A stretch of 64,000 bases of DNA, from the NCBI GenBank assembly GCA_039000515.1, contig JBCFYV010000100.1, positions 29,500,421-29,564,420 on the forward strand. The letters are read 5' to 3'. The DNA comes from Timema cristinae (Eukaryota > Arthropoda > Insecta > Phasmatodea > Timematidae). The position numbers and the translations under genes were made by a program. The notes beneath the pieces are model-generated. The model saw only the letters and a list, made by a program, of their open reading frames with translations, had not been told where the DNA came from and made no database searches. Of this stretch, positions 46,606 through 57,733 are shown in pieces (position 1 is the stretch's first letter; the number at the start of each line of letters is the position of its first letter).

Positions 46606-48100
46606 CAATCGCTTTCGGGATAAACTGTTTAAAATACAATTGTCTGTGTCGTTTTCTGGATCTACGTCTTTATTCTGTCTCGCTTATAATCCTTCTCGAC
46701 CTTCACCTACAACCACTCTTTATCTTGTCATTTAAATAGGGGAAATAAGACTACGAGACTTCTTATCTAAAGGTAAAGAGGAACGCTCGCAGCAAGGTTT
46801 CAAATATCTTAAAATTTTCTGTTGTGGGCCTATCAAAAAAAATATTGTATTTGCTAGAGGAGGCTAAATTTAGAACCTTTTTTCATAAAGCCTAATATCA
46901 TGCCCCCAAATATGCTTGGAAAGTCGATGAACGTGAGCTTTGGTCACGTTTTCAAACTTTCCTTTTAGTCTAGTAAAACTCAAAACTATAAGGTTTCTAA
47001 ATAAAAAGTCTTGTTTGAATATTTCTACTTTATCTTGACGTGAACAATATTCCGAAATAACGCATCGAAGAAATAAACACTGCGTTAATGATCGTCTTCG
47101 TGGCAATTTCTCTCTGACCTAGGCGGTTCCCTTAAGGGCGCCGCCTACTTGAAGAGAAATAGCATAACACTGCATTATTTCTTATTATAATGACTGTTCT
47201 GAAGCATAAAAACCAATTAAATCACCTTTAATTATCTTAATATGTTCTGTTTTAAGCAGGTTAAAAGTGATTTTATTTTTTGAGAAAGGCTAGATATATG
47301 TTTATAAATATTTACCCTAATCTCAGAAATACGACATTTAGAATTAAACGTCGTTTAAAATTAACTAAATCTTTTCTTATAAATTTTAAAAACAATTTAA
47401 ACTAAAATGTTCTGTATTTAATCCTATAGGTGTATAGGGATACATTTCATTTTGTTGTAAGTCATATTTTAAAATAACAGACAACCTCTCGAATATGTCG
47501 GGATTTTTGAAAATCTGTAAAGCTTTTCAAATCTAGGCACTTCAGTAGGTCTCACACCCCACGGATAACACCTAACTTGGCAGGTAATACAGTTCGAGCC
47601 AGATGTCGCCTCTTGGTGCAGTTTTTACACTCTAAAAACAGTGAAATTGAGACGTTTGCAAAAGATATTTTAAGAAATACAATTAAAAAAAAACACGTTT
47701 TAAAATTATCAAAATATTAAGCTCTTGTCAAGTCAGTATTGCAGAAAAGCGCACTTGATAGAGTTTCTGGTTTGACCGTAATCTTGAATATAATTTCCTG
47801 GCGCTTAGTCCGTGGGATGGGCTCTTAAATGTTTAAAGCTTTGGCGCCGCGACATAAGGGAGCCAGCTTTGATAAAGTTGGTTGTATGATTATTACAGGG
47901 TAAGTTAGTTTAGTGGTTTTCATTCTTGACTACTGCGAGATTTTAAACTCGAGGACAACCACTTGAAGAGATGGACTTGTGAGTTTGAGTAACTCGGCGA
48001 GATTCATCGTCTCGAAAATATATCGTGCTATTTCGGGGATTGAGCAAAACGACCTTTTAACAATCTTGCCCACATATCGTGGCTATATTTTTATTTTCTC
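46606..48100. other. no feature
   Basis: Intron sequence. The 96-codon frame 46449-46739 and the - strand frame 46870-47106 have no recognisable domain. Confidence 0.4.
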
Positions 48101-48104
48101 GCTC

Positions 48105-48660
48105 TTACAGGTAGAGAAAGTATTGTGATAGTAGAAAAAAAAATCGAAATCAAGATTTTGAGGAATCTTGACGTTTCATGACCTCCCCCTCCCCGCCCCG
48201 AATACAAAAAAGTGGTTTTTGACTTTGTCTGTCTGTATGTTGTACCTCTAACTAGAACATAAACTATTTTACCGATAGGCTAAAACTTGTATCTAGGGTT
48301 TTCATAGGGTTGCTCCGAGGTGTTTTTGGAATTGGATATATAACTCTAAAATTAAGGGTAGTTTACTGAAGGGCAAAAAGAGAAAAAAGTAGATTCTCTC
48401 AAAATCGACTCTAACGATTTTGATTAAATTCTATTCTAAACATTCATAAATATTACAAACAAAATGGCTTCTCTCAATATTTCGGCAAAATAACTTTAAG
48501 GGCTCCGTTCTGATGCGTAAATTATATATATTTTTTATAATATCTCCTAAACTATTTGACATATGAAATTATTTATCGTTACAAATATGTAGGCCTATTT
48601 ATAATACAAATATTTTATAAGAAGCATTTTTTAATAAAACCAATAACTTTCAAGCTATAC
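48105..48660 (+). repeat. dispersed repeat family X, copy 1
   Basis: CTCTTACAGGTAGAGAAAGT, then CATGACCTCCCCC, AAGTGGTTTTTGACTTTGTC, TGTCTGTATG, AAAATTAAGGGTAGTTTACT, CAAAATCGACTCTAACGATT and TCTCCTAAACTATTTGACAT. The same order of words is found at 48755-49620 and 59575-60085. No protein is seen and the superfamily is not assigned. Confidence 0.7.
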
Positions 48661-48754
48661 ATATATATATATATATATATTTTTAACTCTTCGAACACAA
48701 AAGGTAAAATTATTGCGACCGCAAAAGAAAATCTAACCTGAAATGTTGATATGA

Positions 48755-49620
48755 TGTCTACGTCTCAAGACCCCCCAAACCCTAAAAAGTGGTCTTTGCA
48801 ATGACGTCTGTCTGTGTGTGTGTTTAAACTTAAAATTAAGAGTAGTTTAAGAAAGGGCGAAAAGAGAAAAAATAGATTTTCTCAAAATCGACTCTAATGA
48901 TATTGATTAAAATTCGTATATAGGTTTTGATTAATATTATAAACTAGATAGCTGTTGCCCGCGGCTTTGCTCGCGTGGAAGTTGATTATATACAAATACG
49001 AAAATATACATATGTATTTACAGATTAATTTAAAATATTACGTTAAGTTGATGACCATAACTTGACCTCAATCAAAAATAATGCAAGTCCGATACAAACT
49101 TTCACCCCCTTTTTAATACCTTATTAAATAAAATTTCCAACATTCCTGAAACACGTATTTATTTGTTTTACGTCAATAACCGAAATACAAAATTTTGTTT
49201 ATGTAACTTTCAAAATGATGACTTTCATACATATTATCATCCCCTATTTTGACCCCTTTAGGGTGGAATTTTCTAAAATCCTTTCTTAGCGGGTGCCTAC
49301 TAAAAATGAATATACAGTCCGAATTTCATGCTTGTAGCCTTGATAGTTTGCGCTCGGCGATGATGAATCAGTCAGTCAGGACATGTTATTTTATAAGTAT
49401 AGATAAACTGGCTATTTTAATTTTACCATGAAAATTACTTTTAGGGTACTTTACAAAAGCTGAAACTTCCGTATCTTTGCAACTATTTGAGATAATAAAT
49501 AACTTATCATTGCAAAACTGTAGTACTATTAAAAATAAAAAACTTTTATATGAAATATATTTTTATAAATCCAACCGTTTCTAAGATATTTGCAAATATA
49601 TTAATACAATTTTATGAGCT
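48755..49620 (+). repeat. dispersed repeat family X, copy 2, interrupted
   Basis: The left part (AAGTGGTCTTTGCAATGACG, AAAATTAAGAGTAGTTTAAG, CAAAATCGACTCTAATGATA) ends near 48944. The right part (TACTTTACAAAAGC, ACTATTTGAGATAATAAATA, AACTTATCATTGCAAAACTG) resumes near 49407. In copy 3 these parts are continuous. Confidence 0.7.
48945..49406 (+). mobile_element. insertion inside repeat X (insect-wide dispersed motif)
   Basis: Starts ACTAGATAGCTGTTGCCCGC with GGCTTTGCTCGCGTGGAAG and ends CAGTCAGTCAGGACATG...TATAAGTATAGAT. In between are TTCTAAAATCCTTTCTTAGC and CAGTCCGAATTTCATGC. These words recur across many insect genomes as a dispersed element. It has no coding sequence, and I do not assign it to a superfamily. 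Confidence 0.65.
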
Positions 49621-50284
49621 TTAGTTGTAAAGAGATACTACTCAAGTTTTAACGCAATAATTCTTCAATGCCATAGAGTAATTAAATATAAGTAAATCTC
49701 TAAAAGTTTATGTTGTTAAACCTCTTAGGATAAATGTCTGTACAACAATGATCTTTTATCCATTTTAGACTCAATAGTCAATATTTACATTTTTTATTGG
49801 TCAAAATTTATAGATGACGAATTTAATAGCAACGCGATGGCATGAAGATTTTCAACACCTAATAAAATGTCGAAATTTTTTACTGGAAGTTGAAATTTTA
49901 GTACGAAGTGTTGACCCCTGTGGACCCAAAATTGATCTTTTTTTTATCGGTCCAAACATACAAATGAGGACATTAATTCTTTAAAAACAAAATTATAAAT
50001 TTAAAAACCTAGTCTAAAAAAAGTTTTACATAAGTATAGTGCAATTTGTGCTTGTGTTTGCTAGTATATATTTCGTTTCACATATATTACGAGTTTTGAG
50101 TAAATATTTCCATTTTCAAACAATAGAGCGAGAAAGTACGTGCGGAGTTCCGTACCATTTATTTTAATTTGATTGTTTTGGTATTTTAAGTGTTTTCTCT
50201 TTCAACAGATCCATTACCATGTCAAAATTGAGTCCATCATGTATTACAAGTAACTTCTTTTTTAAATCTCACAACTTCATTTTG
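49621..50284. other. no gene
   Basis: AT-rich repeat-like sequence, with GAGAAAGTACGTGCGGAGTT at 50130 reminiscent of other dispersed insect repeats. Not assigned. Confidence 0.35.
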
Positions 50285-50620
50285 TTTCCTTGTTTGAGGT
50301 AATCAATCTCGTCGTCTTCTTGGTCCCCCTTTTCCATTACCGCGGACTTCTACGACACAACTCAATAAACCATTTATTTTCTTAATTTGACCCATACAGT
50401 TGACCTTTCTTCGCATAATCGACTGCAGGATGGTTCTCATACCCTTTACTCTTCTTAGAACTTCATCTACCCACTTTAATTTCGATATTCTCCTTTCTCC
50501 TCCCTCCAGCACCATATCTCAAAGCTTTCAAAATATTTCTTCTCCTTTTTCATCAGGGCTCATTTGTTTAACTACTGTACTTAGAGATTTCGAAGCTATT
50601 TTGTGAAGCGGGTTGCATCT
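50285..50620 (-). pseudogene. LINE ORF2 C-terminal fragment
   Basis: The frame 50515-50303 on the - strand reads ERRISKLKWVDEVLRRVKG, MRRKVNCMGQIKKINGLLS and VEVRGNGKGGPRRRRDEIDY, the pattern (W-x-D-x-V...EVLRR...RRK-x-x-W-x-G-H...NGLL...EGKRGRGRRR) at the C-terminus of many arthropod non-LTR reverse transcriptases. The region upstream on the - strand (50580-50640) is less clear. The frame has no reverse transcriptase core, so it is a 5'-truncated relic. Confidence 0.8.
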
Positions 50621-50739
50621 TAGCTTGACGCACCTAAGCAGTCTATGCACTAACACATTTAGACGCCAGTGTACAAAATAGAAAGAGAGGGAATAAAATG
50701 AGAAGTTCACCCTTAAACCTTCTTGTTGTGACGCCCACA

Positions 50740-51590
50740 ACCAGGACGGAAGCGTGTGTAAAGAACAACCATGGGATCACAAGAGAAAACATAGTTTTAT
50801 TTAAATTTGATTAATTACCAAGGTAGTGTAGATACATAGCATAATTCAAAAGAAAGGCATAGAGATCCTATGATTAGTCTGGCAAAACTTTGACTTTAGC
50901 CATCACAAATATACATAATGTTTACTGCCCTCACAGGGGAAATTATTGGAGTGCAAATTCTGACATCTAAATTTAAACTGGTCGCCGAAAGGTGCATATA
51001 ACTCCAAAAACCAAGATGGCCGACATTTAGTTATGAATACCAATGACGTTAAACAAAATATATAAAATATAGAACCCATAAAATTTAACTTTTGATACCT
51101 AAAAATATATATAATATAGTGGTTAAATATCTTACAAATAGACCCCAACAATAGCCGTTAAATCCTAATCCTGAGTAACAACGCATAATCTAATAATACA
51201 ATATAGAATAAAATTCATAGAATGAGTTTCGTAAACCACCGTTACACCCATACATCTTAGCGTGAAAACCTCATCAGAAACAAATGAATATATAATAAAC
51301 TTCGTGGCTAAAGCGAGCATTGTATATTCTCTAATACCCTCTGAAACCTAAGAAAATATCAAGGCAACCGCTTAGTTACTCTAAGTTACTCTAAGTTAAG
51401 ATAAGGGCGCGCCACTAGTACAAAAGAAGTACTGAAGTCAATCAAGAATTCCCTTGAAAACTAACATAATAAACTTGCGGTTCACCCGCGTTAAACCCAT
51501 TTATAAATCATAGTAACATTAAAAAGCCCAAACAGTAATTTTGAATACGTATCCCCCCCATTTAAACCAGAACTGAATTTTGAAGAATAT
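50740..51590. other. no supported feature
   Basis: AT-rich sequence. The 82-codon - strand frame 50903-51151 is not supported. Confidence 0.35.
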
Positions 51591-51599
51591 TCCCAAACA

Positions 51600-52020
51600 T
51601 TAGTTTTATACCGGCGCCCTCACCTTGTGTAAGCCAGTGGTACAATGAGGTCTGCTCTAAACAACACCAGCTATTTTATAGTACACACAATCCACACATG
51701 TTCTCAGAATTGAGGGGGAAAGGAGGGTGGATACAACGAGCAAAGGAAGGGAGAAGACTAGCGCTCTGGAAGCCTAGCGGACAGTCCAGTAATTACTCGA
51801 AGAAGGGAGAACACTCGAGAAACGGAGACGGAAACTGGTTTAGTCAAGTTGAATTATAGTTTGTTGTGAGCCGGGGCCAGGATGACGAGCGAGGCGTCGA
51901 CCAGCGTCTCGTTTCAGTCTTATTCATTGAAGCCACGGGAGAGGTTGTTTTGGTGCGTGAGTTAGTGTTCCATCAGACGGAGAGAAGCCACGCCAGCCTT
52001 GGTGAGTGTTGGAACTCCAT
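51600..52020. other. GC-richer block, possible LTR or promoter/first exon
   Basis: Balanced-composition sequence with a TATTTTATAG word at 51672 and a good donor-like CCTTGGTGAGTG at 51997-52008. It could be a solo LTR or a leader exon of something unrecognised. No open frame supports a protein. Confidence 0.25.
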
Positions 52021-52520
52021 ATTACAGGGTGATAGGCGTTAGATGTTTGTTGTTGTTTGGAACATCGTTACATTGTTTATATACTGATAATTTCCCTCTT
52101 CCTCTGACGCGTTTATACATTCACTATACTATTTGATCCTTGAAAACATGACTTGCTTTATAAAATTACATTTTTCTGGTTTCTTATTATCGATAGACAT
52201 ATTATGCTTCCACGAACTTTTTTAATCTACATCCTGGCAGGAAGATTCCTACAGGACATTTTCTTAACCATGCCACATAGCCTAAGCTGTGGAGAATTTA
52301 TAAAAATAAAGTTTACAAAGAAACTACCCCAAGATAGAAAAAATAACTTTGTGACTGTTTTTATAATTATTTAAGAATTTATGATTTGTGTTTCAAAATA
52401 ATTTTATCTTTAAAAATGGACGAATAAAACATAAATTCATTAACACGGTACATAGTTTCTTGATATGCCGCGTAACATCACAGGTATATATGCCGTTACG
52501 TCACAGGTAGCTAACGTCCT
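52021..52520. other. no feature
   Basis: AT-rich sequence. The 73-codon frame 52153-52374 has no recognisable domain. Confidence 0.35.
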
Positions 52521-52528
52521 TAAATCTA

Positions 52529-53084
52529 AAGGCGGCGACTGACTTGTAACAGAACAGTTCATTGTAACATGAGCATTGTAATGTAACACGCTAGTTAGTG
52601 CGAGCGACGAGTGGAGCCGCTCGATGTTCGATGCTCGAGGGGAACATGCTCCGCTCGACTGTCGGTCTTTCCACGAATCCCTTTGAAGTCAGTGCAGGTG
52701 TCCGTGCCAAGCACAGGGATCCAGTCGTCAAACTGAATACTGGATGAAAATACCTATTTTTGTGCTATTACCATTTTGCAGTATGTGTCAGAATAAAATG
52801 GAGTGGAACCAAGAAAATACTTTATTTTTAATTAAACAATATGGGAAGAAAACTATTTTGTGAGATCCTCAAGATCGACAAAGTTATAATAAATTTAAAA
52901 AACGCCTAACTCGTGACTTCTAAGTTTGACATTTCAGCTATAAATTAGAAAAAAAAACAACCGGAAGCACTGTCGAGACGAGCATTCAAAGTGACTATTC
53001 GCCACGCCAATCAGGACCAATCAGGATCTTTGAGTCGAGCTTTGTAATGTAATGCAAAGCTCGGCTCATGTCAGTCGCCAGCTT
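52529..53084. mobile_element. MITE-like element with GGC(G/T)GCGACTGAC inverted ends
   Basis: GGCGGCGACTGAC (52531-52543) faces GTCAGTCGCCAGC (53070-53082), with subterminal GAGCATTGTAATGTAAC and GAGCTTTGTAATGTAATG words. The internal part is GC-rich around 52600-52720. A target duplication could not be defined. Confidence 0.6.
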
Positions 53085-53091
53085 TAAGGTG

Positions 53092-53400
53092 CGTCTTCAC
53101 TAGAGCGTTTAGACCGCATGAGCGTGTGTTACAGGAGACAATGCGTCAGTGTGGAAATCTTTTGCCGCACCGAATGAGCGTGCGCGCATGCTCGCGAACA
53201 CTACTTACGCTATCCGTCGGTTGTCGGTAAAGTGCACGTGATCAAAAGGAAATCAGTTGTGCGTGTGTGCATAATGGAGACACTTTATGTTGGTGTTCTT
53301 GCTGTACGTTGCTTCTGACAGAATATTACATTTCGCAAGAGTACTAAGGGTACCCTTTGTGTCAACCACAACATGGTAACTATTATAACAGGAATAAGAA
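53092..53400 (+). repeat. possible DNA-transposon end
   Basis: AAGGTGCGTCTTCACTAGAG followed by GCGTTTAGACCGCATGAGCG resembles terminal sequence of PIF/Harbinger-type elements, but no opposite end was identified. Confidence 0.3.
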
Positions 53401-53410
53401 ATATGAAGGG

Positions 53411-53978
53411 TGGTTCACACAGAAAGCTAAGCTAAGTAATGCTATGCTATAATTTGCCAAGGTTTTGTCAGTTTGGTTTCACACTCATTGCTAAGCTATG
53501 CTTCCTCTATTCTCTCCTGAATTCACTGTGGTTTCTTTCTGGCCTGCTCCAGTGAATTTAATTGATGGCTTTCTCCAAAATGTATTGTTTGAGCTCAGAT
53601 GATAGTACCGAGGAAGAGCAGCAGAATTCTTTTAGCGACTGTTTTGGAAGCGGAAGAAAATATAAGATGTGGAGGTTTGACTTGTTAAATTAACGGTTCC
53701 ATTTTAATATAAAAATACTTATTAAATATGAAACATAAATAGAATCTTACCCAAAAATACACGTGAAACAAATTAAAAACAAAACTTCAACACTTCTTTG
53801 GTTATTTTCAACAATCCAACACTGCGTCTGTTCAACACGGAGCCCAAGCTGCGCTGTGCACATATGCGCAACGTAAGATGACTCAAGATGGAAGATGGAA
53901 AAAATTCCCGGTCAACAATCGAAAATACATAGGGTGGTGTAGCAAGGCATAGCTTCGCTTAGCTTTTTGTGTGAACCA
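53411..53978. mobile_element. non-autonomous DNA element, TGGTTCACACA inverted ends
   Basis: TGGTTCACACAGAAAGCTAA at the left and TTAGCTTTTTGTGTGAACCA at the right are inverted repeats of about 25 bp, with CTAAGCTATGC-type subterminal repeats. The ends resemble PIF/Harbinger-type elements. It holds one small open frame (53565-53693). The target duplication is unclear, and another AATGTGAACCGACCTCC end lies at 54034. Confidence 0.6.
53565..53693 (+). CDS. 42-codon ORF inside the TGGTTCACACA element
   Basis: ATG at 53565, TAA at 53691-53693. The product is acidic in the middle (SSDDSTEEEQQN) and basic afterwards (SGRKYKMWRF). It could be the start of a transposon accessory protein or captured first exon, or chance. 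I do not recognise it and find no homologous extension in the element. Confidence 0.2.
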   Translation: MAFSKMYCLSSDDSTEEEQQNSFSDCFGSGRKYKMWRFDLLN

Positions 53979-54059
53979 ACACATTTAAATACATGGTCTG
54001 CTAAACAGCAGAGCAAATCTGATTTTAGATTTCAATGTGAACCGACCTCCAGGTGCTGC

Positions 54060-54930
54060 AGTCATAGGGTTGGTAACTTGACGTATTTATCTTTATCTTA
54101 TATATTTTTTACTTTGTAATTCTCATCCGCTCTTCATGCATTGTTAACTTGGCCGGGTATTAAGTTACTGCCCAAGTCATTTACTCAACAGGGATTCATT
54201 CATACCTAAACTTTGATCTATGATTTTACCGAACCACCATCGTAAAATATTATGTTTATGTTCATTTTTAACTGCTTTCATAAACGCAGATTGGTTAATA
54301 AACCTGGTAAAGTCGAAATCCCTCTGACCAGGGATCAAGGGGCTTTTAAATAAATCCCCGGAAATTGATATTTTAACAACTAAGGGAAAAACTATAAATA
54401 TTTACCTAGAGAAACAACGTGAGATTGGCAAAAATATATTTACAACAAGCAATAAAGCTTTATGAAACACTTTATTTTTATTTTGGAGGATAGCTCTATA
54501 ATTATTGCGTGTGCAGAATATTATCTGAACATTGTCGCTTATTTAATTGTGGGGGACATATTGTATTTATCTAGTATTTCTTTTTATCATTTAATTACTT
54601 TAGTCATACCCTCTTTCATATGCGTTATAAACAATAGCAAATATGTATTTTTTCTACGCAGAAACATTAAAATACCAAAACTAAAAAAACTAAAACATTT
54701 ATGGAGGAAAAGTAAAATTTAATTTTAGAAAGTCTGGGGGAAACCCCCCCCCCCCAAAAAAAAACAACAGAATTATATAAACTTCACAAAGTGGTCAGAC
54801 TTGAATTTAAAAAGTTGAAATAGAGGTTTGAATACTTTCTTAGCGATAACGATACAACGAATTTACAAAATAAAAATTGGAACTTTGTTTTCGAACTGTT
54901 ATTTTCACATTACTTTAATAATAATGGACT
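54060..54930. other. no supported gene
   Basis: AT-rich sequence with a C11-12 run near 54745. The 86-codon frame 54462-54722 is AT-driven and without a recognised domain. Confidence 0.35.
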
Positions 54931-54932
54931 GT

Positions 54933-55168
54933 CTCCTCGGTCCTGGCACAGATTTAACTGATTTCAAACCCTTTCTACACCTCTGACAATACATCTTGTG
55001 AATGTGTGGAATGCCAGGCCGCCACCGTGGTTCGGATTCCACGTTAAACTGTAGGTCCTTCATTTCATCTCACAATCACCCTACCATTACACATTAGCGT
55101 AAGTGCGTATAACCCGAACGGGTAGTAAGACGCGGTGCTAATAATAAAAATAATAATAATAATAATAG
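54933..55168 (+). repeat. SINE family B copy, 5'-truncated
   Basis: CTCGGTCCTGGCACAG, GGAATGCCAGGCCGCCACC, CACGTTAAACTGTAGGTCC, CATTAGCGTAAGTGCGTATA, then CCCGAACGGGTAGTAAGACG and GGTGCTAATAATAA. Confidence 0.9.
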
Positions 55169-56007
55169 GCCTGTCAATTAAATTGATTTTGCCAGTGTTT
55201 TTGTTTGATAAGTATTCATGTACTCTCTTGATGGGCGATATCTCGAATATCTGCAGTTTTCGATGACCTAAGGGACTTGTTTTTATCAGGTGAGCATGTG
55301 CTGTGGTAAGGATGTGGGCAGTTATGTGGTAATCTTGGAGAGAGAGGTGTGGAGAGGCACGTCGCATTACCGTTGTATGACCTGGGGAAGGGTTTCTGCG
55401 AATTTACATGGTGAGTGAGAGAGGTCACTTGGTGAAATAAAATACAGATATTGCTAGCACTTGATTTACTCCCCGAGGAGGGAGGGGATGGTCAATGACT
55501 GAACATCTTATAGCCCGTCATTTTCTTCTCACCCCGCTGTCGTGTGTTTTGGTAGGGGTTGTGTTCTGGTTGAAAGGTCGCAAAGAGTATTGCGTGGGGG
55601 TTCAGTGATGCCTGGCTCTTTGAGGATGACAGTGAGGCGGGGGAAGTGATGGTGACCTTAGACCAGCGGGCAAACAATTGAGGAGGGGAGGGATAATAAA
55701 TTTAGTCTTAAGATATTTGATACAAATATGTTGTCAACCTACATGGTTGAATGATCGATTATCATGTCTGACTATGACTTAAAATTCCTTAAAAATAGTC
55801 CCCAACTCGTGTTAGTAATAATTATAACAATTCTACAGAAACTTCGTTTATAAGTATAATAGTATCAGTATAATTAAATTACAGTGATTGTGTTTGCTTC
55901 GTAATAATCCTGTCTATATATTGATTAATACCTCCAGTTAACCACTTATTCAAATTGTTTCTTTGCTTACGTTACTCATTGGTTTCCTATCTTGCTCTAA
56001 ACTGTTA
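55169..56007. other. unassigned, G-rich at 55270-55680
   Basis: 55270-55680 is purine/G-rich on the + strand with alternating short - strand frames. I recognise no protein. It may be repeat-derived. Confidence 0.35.
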
Positions 56008-56216
56008 ATAATGATGGCGCTGACGCGTCGGTAAACTATTATGACTGCGGATGATATATTTATGTTGTTTATTAATAGGTTGAGTGATTTTTGTTGCTGC
56101 TGTATTTCGAATCAAGATGGTGCTGAACCGTTGGTTAACTCATTGACCAAGTACAACTTAATTAATATTGTTTATCCAGACATTGATTTTCATTGTTTCT
56201 TGCCGCCATGTTTCAG
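56008..56216 (+). repeat. two degenerate tandem copies of the exon g start
   Basis: GATGGCGCTGACGCGTCGGT (56013), GATGGTGCTGAACCGTTGGT (56116) and the true exon's GATGGCGCTGAGCCGTCGGG (56222) are spaced 103 and 106 bp. The stretch before each (TTGTTTATTAATAG.../TTGTTTATCCAGAC..., ...TTTC(GA/AG)ATCAAG) is also similar. In the copy at 56116 the acceptor AG reads GA, so it is not a usable splice site. The frames there contain stops. Confidence 0.8.
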
Positions 56217-56416
56217 ATCAAGATGGCGCTGAGCCGTCGGGAAATTCCGTATCCGCACACAATCTAATCAGGCTGGCCGCGTTCCTGGACCGTGTGGAGT
56301 TGCAAGACAAAGCGGCCAAATTGTTGACGGCCTTTACCAGTCGCCTGACCCGAATGCCAATCGCCCTTCCAGAACTGACGTCAGCTCTGGTGCTGTACCA
56401 TGACTCTCCCACACAG
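56217..56416 (+). CDS. SPATA20: SPATA20 exon g (DQDGAEPSGNSV block)
   Basis: 200 nt, phase 1 to phase 0, between GCCATGTTTCAG (ending 56216) and GTCAGT (56417). It completes the Asp codon opened at 10725 to give KEDQDGAEPSGNSVSAHNLI, a highly conserved family block, so no exon is missing between f and g. It ends MPIALPELTSALVLYHDSPTQ. The open frame continues to 56695 but loses all resemblance after 56416 and runs into a SINE. Two degenerate copies of the exon's first bases precede it in the intron. Confidence 0.95.
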
Positions 56417-56507
56417 GTCAGTACACTATTTTACTTTCCAGAGCAGCAACTATCTCAGACAGGGTGGGAGGGGAAACCCTGTGAATATATCAATAAATGG
56501 AACCGAC

Positions 56508-56690
56508 CTACGCCGGTGGGCACGTGGTATGAATATCAAGCTCATTTACTGTGGTTTGACGGTGATGAGGTCAGGCTTGCATCTCGACCAGGTATATTAA
56601 GGATTCCCCCCCCCCCCCCTCCCAAGGAGTTTGCCACTCTCCCGCTATGCAAACCCAGGGCATTTACTTTAAAACATATCTACCTACCTA
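56508..56690 (+). repeat. SINE-like repeat, family F
   Basis: GCCGGTGGGCACGTGGTATG, then GACGGTGATGAGGTCAGGCT and TTGCATCTCGACCAGG, a run of C, and GCCACTCTCCCGCTATGC, matching the copies at 19960 and 63091. Confidence 0.6.
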
Positions 56691-57448
56691 CTTAGTTACT
56701 TACCTACCCACCCACCCACCGACCCATATAACCATCTGCCCGTCCGCCTACCTCAAACTCGAACAGATACTCAGACGTGTTTGAATTATCAAATTGAAAC
56801 TGTTTGGAGCTCACATTATTAACGATCAAAATTGGAAATGATAAGGATAATAATGTCCATACAATAAAGTATGAGAGAAAACTATTCCAGAGATTCACAC
56901 TGCACTGAGTCGTTGAGTGGGAGGCTATGAATCCTAGAAGGCTAGGACTGGAATCCCTGCATGCTGCTCTGGAGGGAAGAGGGAAGTTTCCAAATTTTAA
57001 TTTCTCTGTCATTCGCTCTACATTAATGTGAATGTATTTTCTCTTTACCATCCTCCTCAGATTAGCCCCATATAGGTATTCATTTTAAATTACCTATGTT
57101 TTGAATGTACAAATTAAAAAATATCATAAATACTTTAACTTATTTAATTCCTCACAAGTTCTAAACCACTCACAAAATAATAATTTTAAGGTCTGAAGTT
57201 ATATTAAATTTGATTTTTGGACCTAGCTAACTAACTCTCTGGCTTTAAGAAACTAAAAGGTTCATGACCGTCAGAACGTAATTGTCATTCAACCATATCT
57301 TTGAGACATTTTTTCGTACAGTTAACCTGACATCCACCCTCATTCAAATATCTATTAACATAATTTTTCCCATCGGCGTCTTGGTCTATTGGGGGGTTTT
57401 GTATCCTAAGGTTTGCCTATTTAAATTGTATGTAGCCTACACGCCTGT
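56691..57448. other. no SPATA20 exon found
   Basis: The next SPATA20 exon should begin with a V/I-rich strand (family IVICGD...), but nothing similar follows an acceptor here. CTAC/CACC-rich text at 56680-56760 is low complexity. Confidence 0.45.
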
Positions 57449-57459
57449 CATCACCCTTA

Positions 57460-57733
57460 TTATTATTATTAGCCCCGCGTCTTACTACCCGTTCGGGTTA
57501 TACGCACTTACGCTAATGTGTAATGATAGGGTGATTGTGAGATGAAATGAAGGACCTACAGTTTAACGTGGAATCGAACCACGGTGGAGGCCTGGCATTC
57601 CCACATTCACAAGATGTCTTGTCAGAGGTGAAGGAAGGGTTTGGAAATCAGATAAATCTGTGCCGGGACCGAGGATTGAACCCCGGCCGCCAGCACAGAA
57701 GTCTGACACCTTACCCCTAGACCACCAGGTCAC
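57460..57733 (-). repeat. SINE family B, full-length, 11-bp target duplication
   Basis: On the - strand the head reads GTGACCTGGTGGTCTAGGGG (A box TGGTCTAGGGGTAAGG), B box GGGGTTCAATCCTCGG, then the body and tail ATAACCCGAACGGGTAGTAA...GGGGCTAATAATAAT. It is flanked by CATCACCCTTA (57449-57459 and 57734-57744). This copy defines the tRNA-like head missing from the others. Confidence 0.93.

Noticed and set aside
46007..46739. 60-96 codon frames around 46.0-46.7 kb
   Set aside because: They overlap an imperfect inverted repeat, have no family features and are present in several frames at once.
50741..52030. Solo LTR starting TGTTGTGACGCCC and ending ATATTACA
   Set aside because: TG...CA ends can be drawn, but flanking bases do not match (no target duplication) and no second copy is seen in the window.
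54462..54722. 86-codon hydrophobic frame
   Set aside because: AT-rich chance frame; no domain, no splice context, no conservation evidence.
56417..56695. Continuation of the SPATA20 frame beyond 56416
   Set aside because: A GTCAGT donor follows the last conserved residue, and the downstream frame reads SINE sequence.
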